In this document: positions 6,026 through 6,977 of the stretch, in pieces | Layout: every line of letters begins with the position of its first letter | How positions within the stretch are numbered: the first letter of the stretch is position 1 | Source of the DNA: Porticoccaceae bacterium | Lineage (GTDB): Bacteria > Pseudomonadota > Gammaproteobacteria > Pseudomonadales > Porticoccaceae | DNA: 6,977 nucleotides | Assembly: GCA_030590275.1 (NCBI GenBank) | Contig: JAUUYV010000090.1 | Span: forward strand, 1 to 6,977 | Direction: 5' to 3' | The notes under the pieces: generated by a model | Databases searched by the model: none | What the model saw: only the letters and a program-made list of their open reading frames with translations | What the model was told of the DNA's origin: nothing | Position numbers and translations under genes: made by a program

Positions 6026-6977
6026 GTGGTCAATAAGAAACAGCAAGCCTCGATATCGGGAGCCGGGTCGTCGGGGCTTGAGGCAGGCCTTCCACTAACC
6101 GTCAATCGATTACGTACGAATTCCCTCGATTTTGATCGGCAGCTAGCTGAGCTGACAAAATGGAGTGCAGGGCTTGATGAGGCTCTGGATAAGAGCGTAG
6201 CCGATATTTTGGCCCAGGTTCGGGAAAAAGGCGATGCGGCTTTGGTGGACTTCACCAACCGTTTTGATCGGCGGAAACTGGACTTAGGTAAAGATAAGCT
6301 GGAAGTCGACCAGGACCAGTTGCAACAAGCTCTCGAAGATTTGCCCAGTGATCAAGGCCAGGCACTGAGTACTGCGGCTAAGCGCATAGATAATTTTCAC
6401 CAGCGACAGCGACAGGATTCCTGGACTTATCAGGAGGCCGATGGCACCTTGCTGGGCCAGCAGATTATGCCTTTGGAGCGGGTCGGTATCTATGTTCCAG
6501 GCGGTAAGGCCAGTTATCCATCTTCTGTATTGATGACCGCGATTCCCGCGCGCGTGGCGGGGGTGGCTGACATTGTGATGGTGACTCCAGCCCCTGATGG
6601 CGAACTCTCCCCTTTAGTGTTGGCAGCAGCAGCGATTGCCGGGGTCACTAGAGTGTTTACTGTGGGTGGCGCGCAAGCTATTGCTGCGTTGGCCTATGGT
6701 ACTGAGACTATTCCGCCCGTGGATAAAATTGTTGGGCCGGGCAATGCTTATGTGGCGGCTGCTAAGCGCCAGGTTTTTGGTCAGGTTGGTCTGGATATGG
6801 TGGCGGGGCCCTCCGAAATACTGATTGTTTGTGATGGTGGTACCGATCCCGACTGGATCGCAATGGATTTGTTTTCTCAGGCCGAGCACGATGAGCAAGC
6901 GCAGGCGGTTTTGGTGAGCCCGTCCGCTGGCTTTCTCGATAAGGTCGAGGACAGCATGAGACGTTTATTGCCCACAA
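6026..6977 (+). CDS. hisD: HisD, histidinol dehydrogenase (5' part, cut by right edge)
   Basis: Zinc- and NAD-dependent enzyme for the last two steps of histidine biosynthesis, oxidising histidinol through histidinal to histidine. The frame is open for 317 codons from a GTG to the window end. About 140 residues, including the last two zinc ligands (D360 and H419 in E. coli numbering), should lie beyond it. Conserved blocks are VGIYVPGGK at 153-161, [15 protein letters not shown] at 213-227, VGPGNAY at 236-242, DMVAGPSE at 257-264 and SQAEH, with the first two zinc ligands at Q285 and H288 (E. coli Q259 and H262). The N-terminus is about 25 residues longer than in E. coli, with a Gly/Ser-rich stretch at 9-17. 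I translated the frame through and found no frameshift. It starts 2 bp after hisG. Confidence 0.95.
   Translation, partial: MVNKKQQASISGAGSSGLEAGLPLTVNRLRTNSLDFDRQLAELTKWSAGLDEALDKSVADILAQVREKGDAALVDFTNRFDRRKLDLGKDKLEVDQDQLQQALEDLPSDQGQALSTAAKRIDNFHQRQRQDSWTYQEADGTLLGQQIMPLERVGIYVPGGKASYPSSVLMTAIPARVAGVADIVMVTPAPDGELSPLVLAAAAIAGVTRVFTVGGAQAIAALAYGTETIPPVDKIVGPGNAYVAAAKRQVFGQVGLDMVAGPSEILIVCDGGTDPDWIAMDLFSQAEHDEQAQAVLVSPSAGFLDKVEDSMRRLLPT

Overview
The window looks like chromosomal DNA of a Gram-negative gammaproteobacterium, probably of the Pseudomonadales/Cellvibrionales/Oceanospirillales kind. The reasons are the gene content (LPS Kdo synthesis, Mla lipid transport, IbaG, MurA), the murA-hisG-hisD junction, a short-form HisG, and base composition near one-half G+C. 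There are no signs of mobile DNA, rRNA, tRNA or CRISPR. Genus-level assignment is not possible from this window alone.

Left arm (minus strand, reading right to left): yrbG (Na+/Ca2+ exchanger family), then kdsD (arabinose-5-phosphate isomerase), then kdsC (Kdo-8-P phosphatase). The first codons of a probable lptC lie at the left edge. kdsD and kdsC overlap by 4 bp. This is the yrbG-kdsD-kdsC-lptC order known from E. coli, a module for making Kdo and exporting LPS. A candidate sigma70-type promoter at the end of yrbG could drive kdsD-kdsC-lptC separately.

Divergent centre (2694-2951): a 258-bp intergenic region. It holds a short palindrome ahead of yrbG, overlapping GC-rich inverted repeats, a plausible plus-strand promoter, and an intrinsic-terminator-like hairpin with a run of six T. 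The hairpin lies about 40 bp before the mlaC start codon.

Right arm (plus strand): mlaC (periplasmic phospholipid carrier), ibaG (BolA family), murA (first committed step of peptidoglycan synthesis), hisG (short-form ATP phosphoribosyltransferase) and hisD (histidinol dehydrogenase, cut by the right edge). Gaps are 50, 80, 17 and 2 bp.

The most notable point is an absence. In E. coli and Pseudomonas, mlaC sits inside mlaF-mlaE-mlaD-mlaC-mlaB-ibaG. Here mlaC directly faces yrbG and is followed directly by ibaG, so the ABC transporter genes (mlaFED) and the STAS gene (mlaB) are missing from an otherwise conserved neighbourhood. mlaC also has a long N-terminal leader and a terminator-like hairpin in front of it. 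No wholly unknown gene system is visible. The rest is ordinary core genome.
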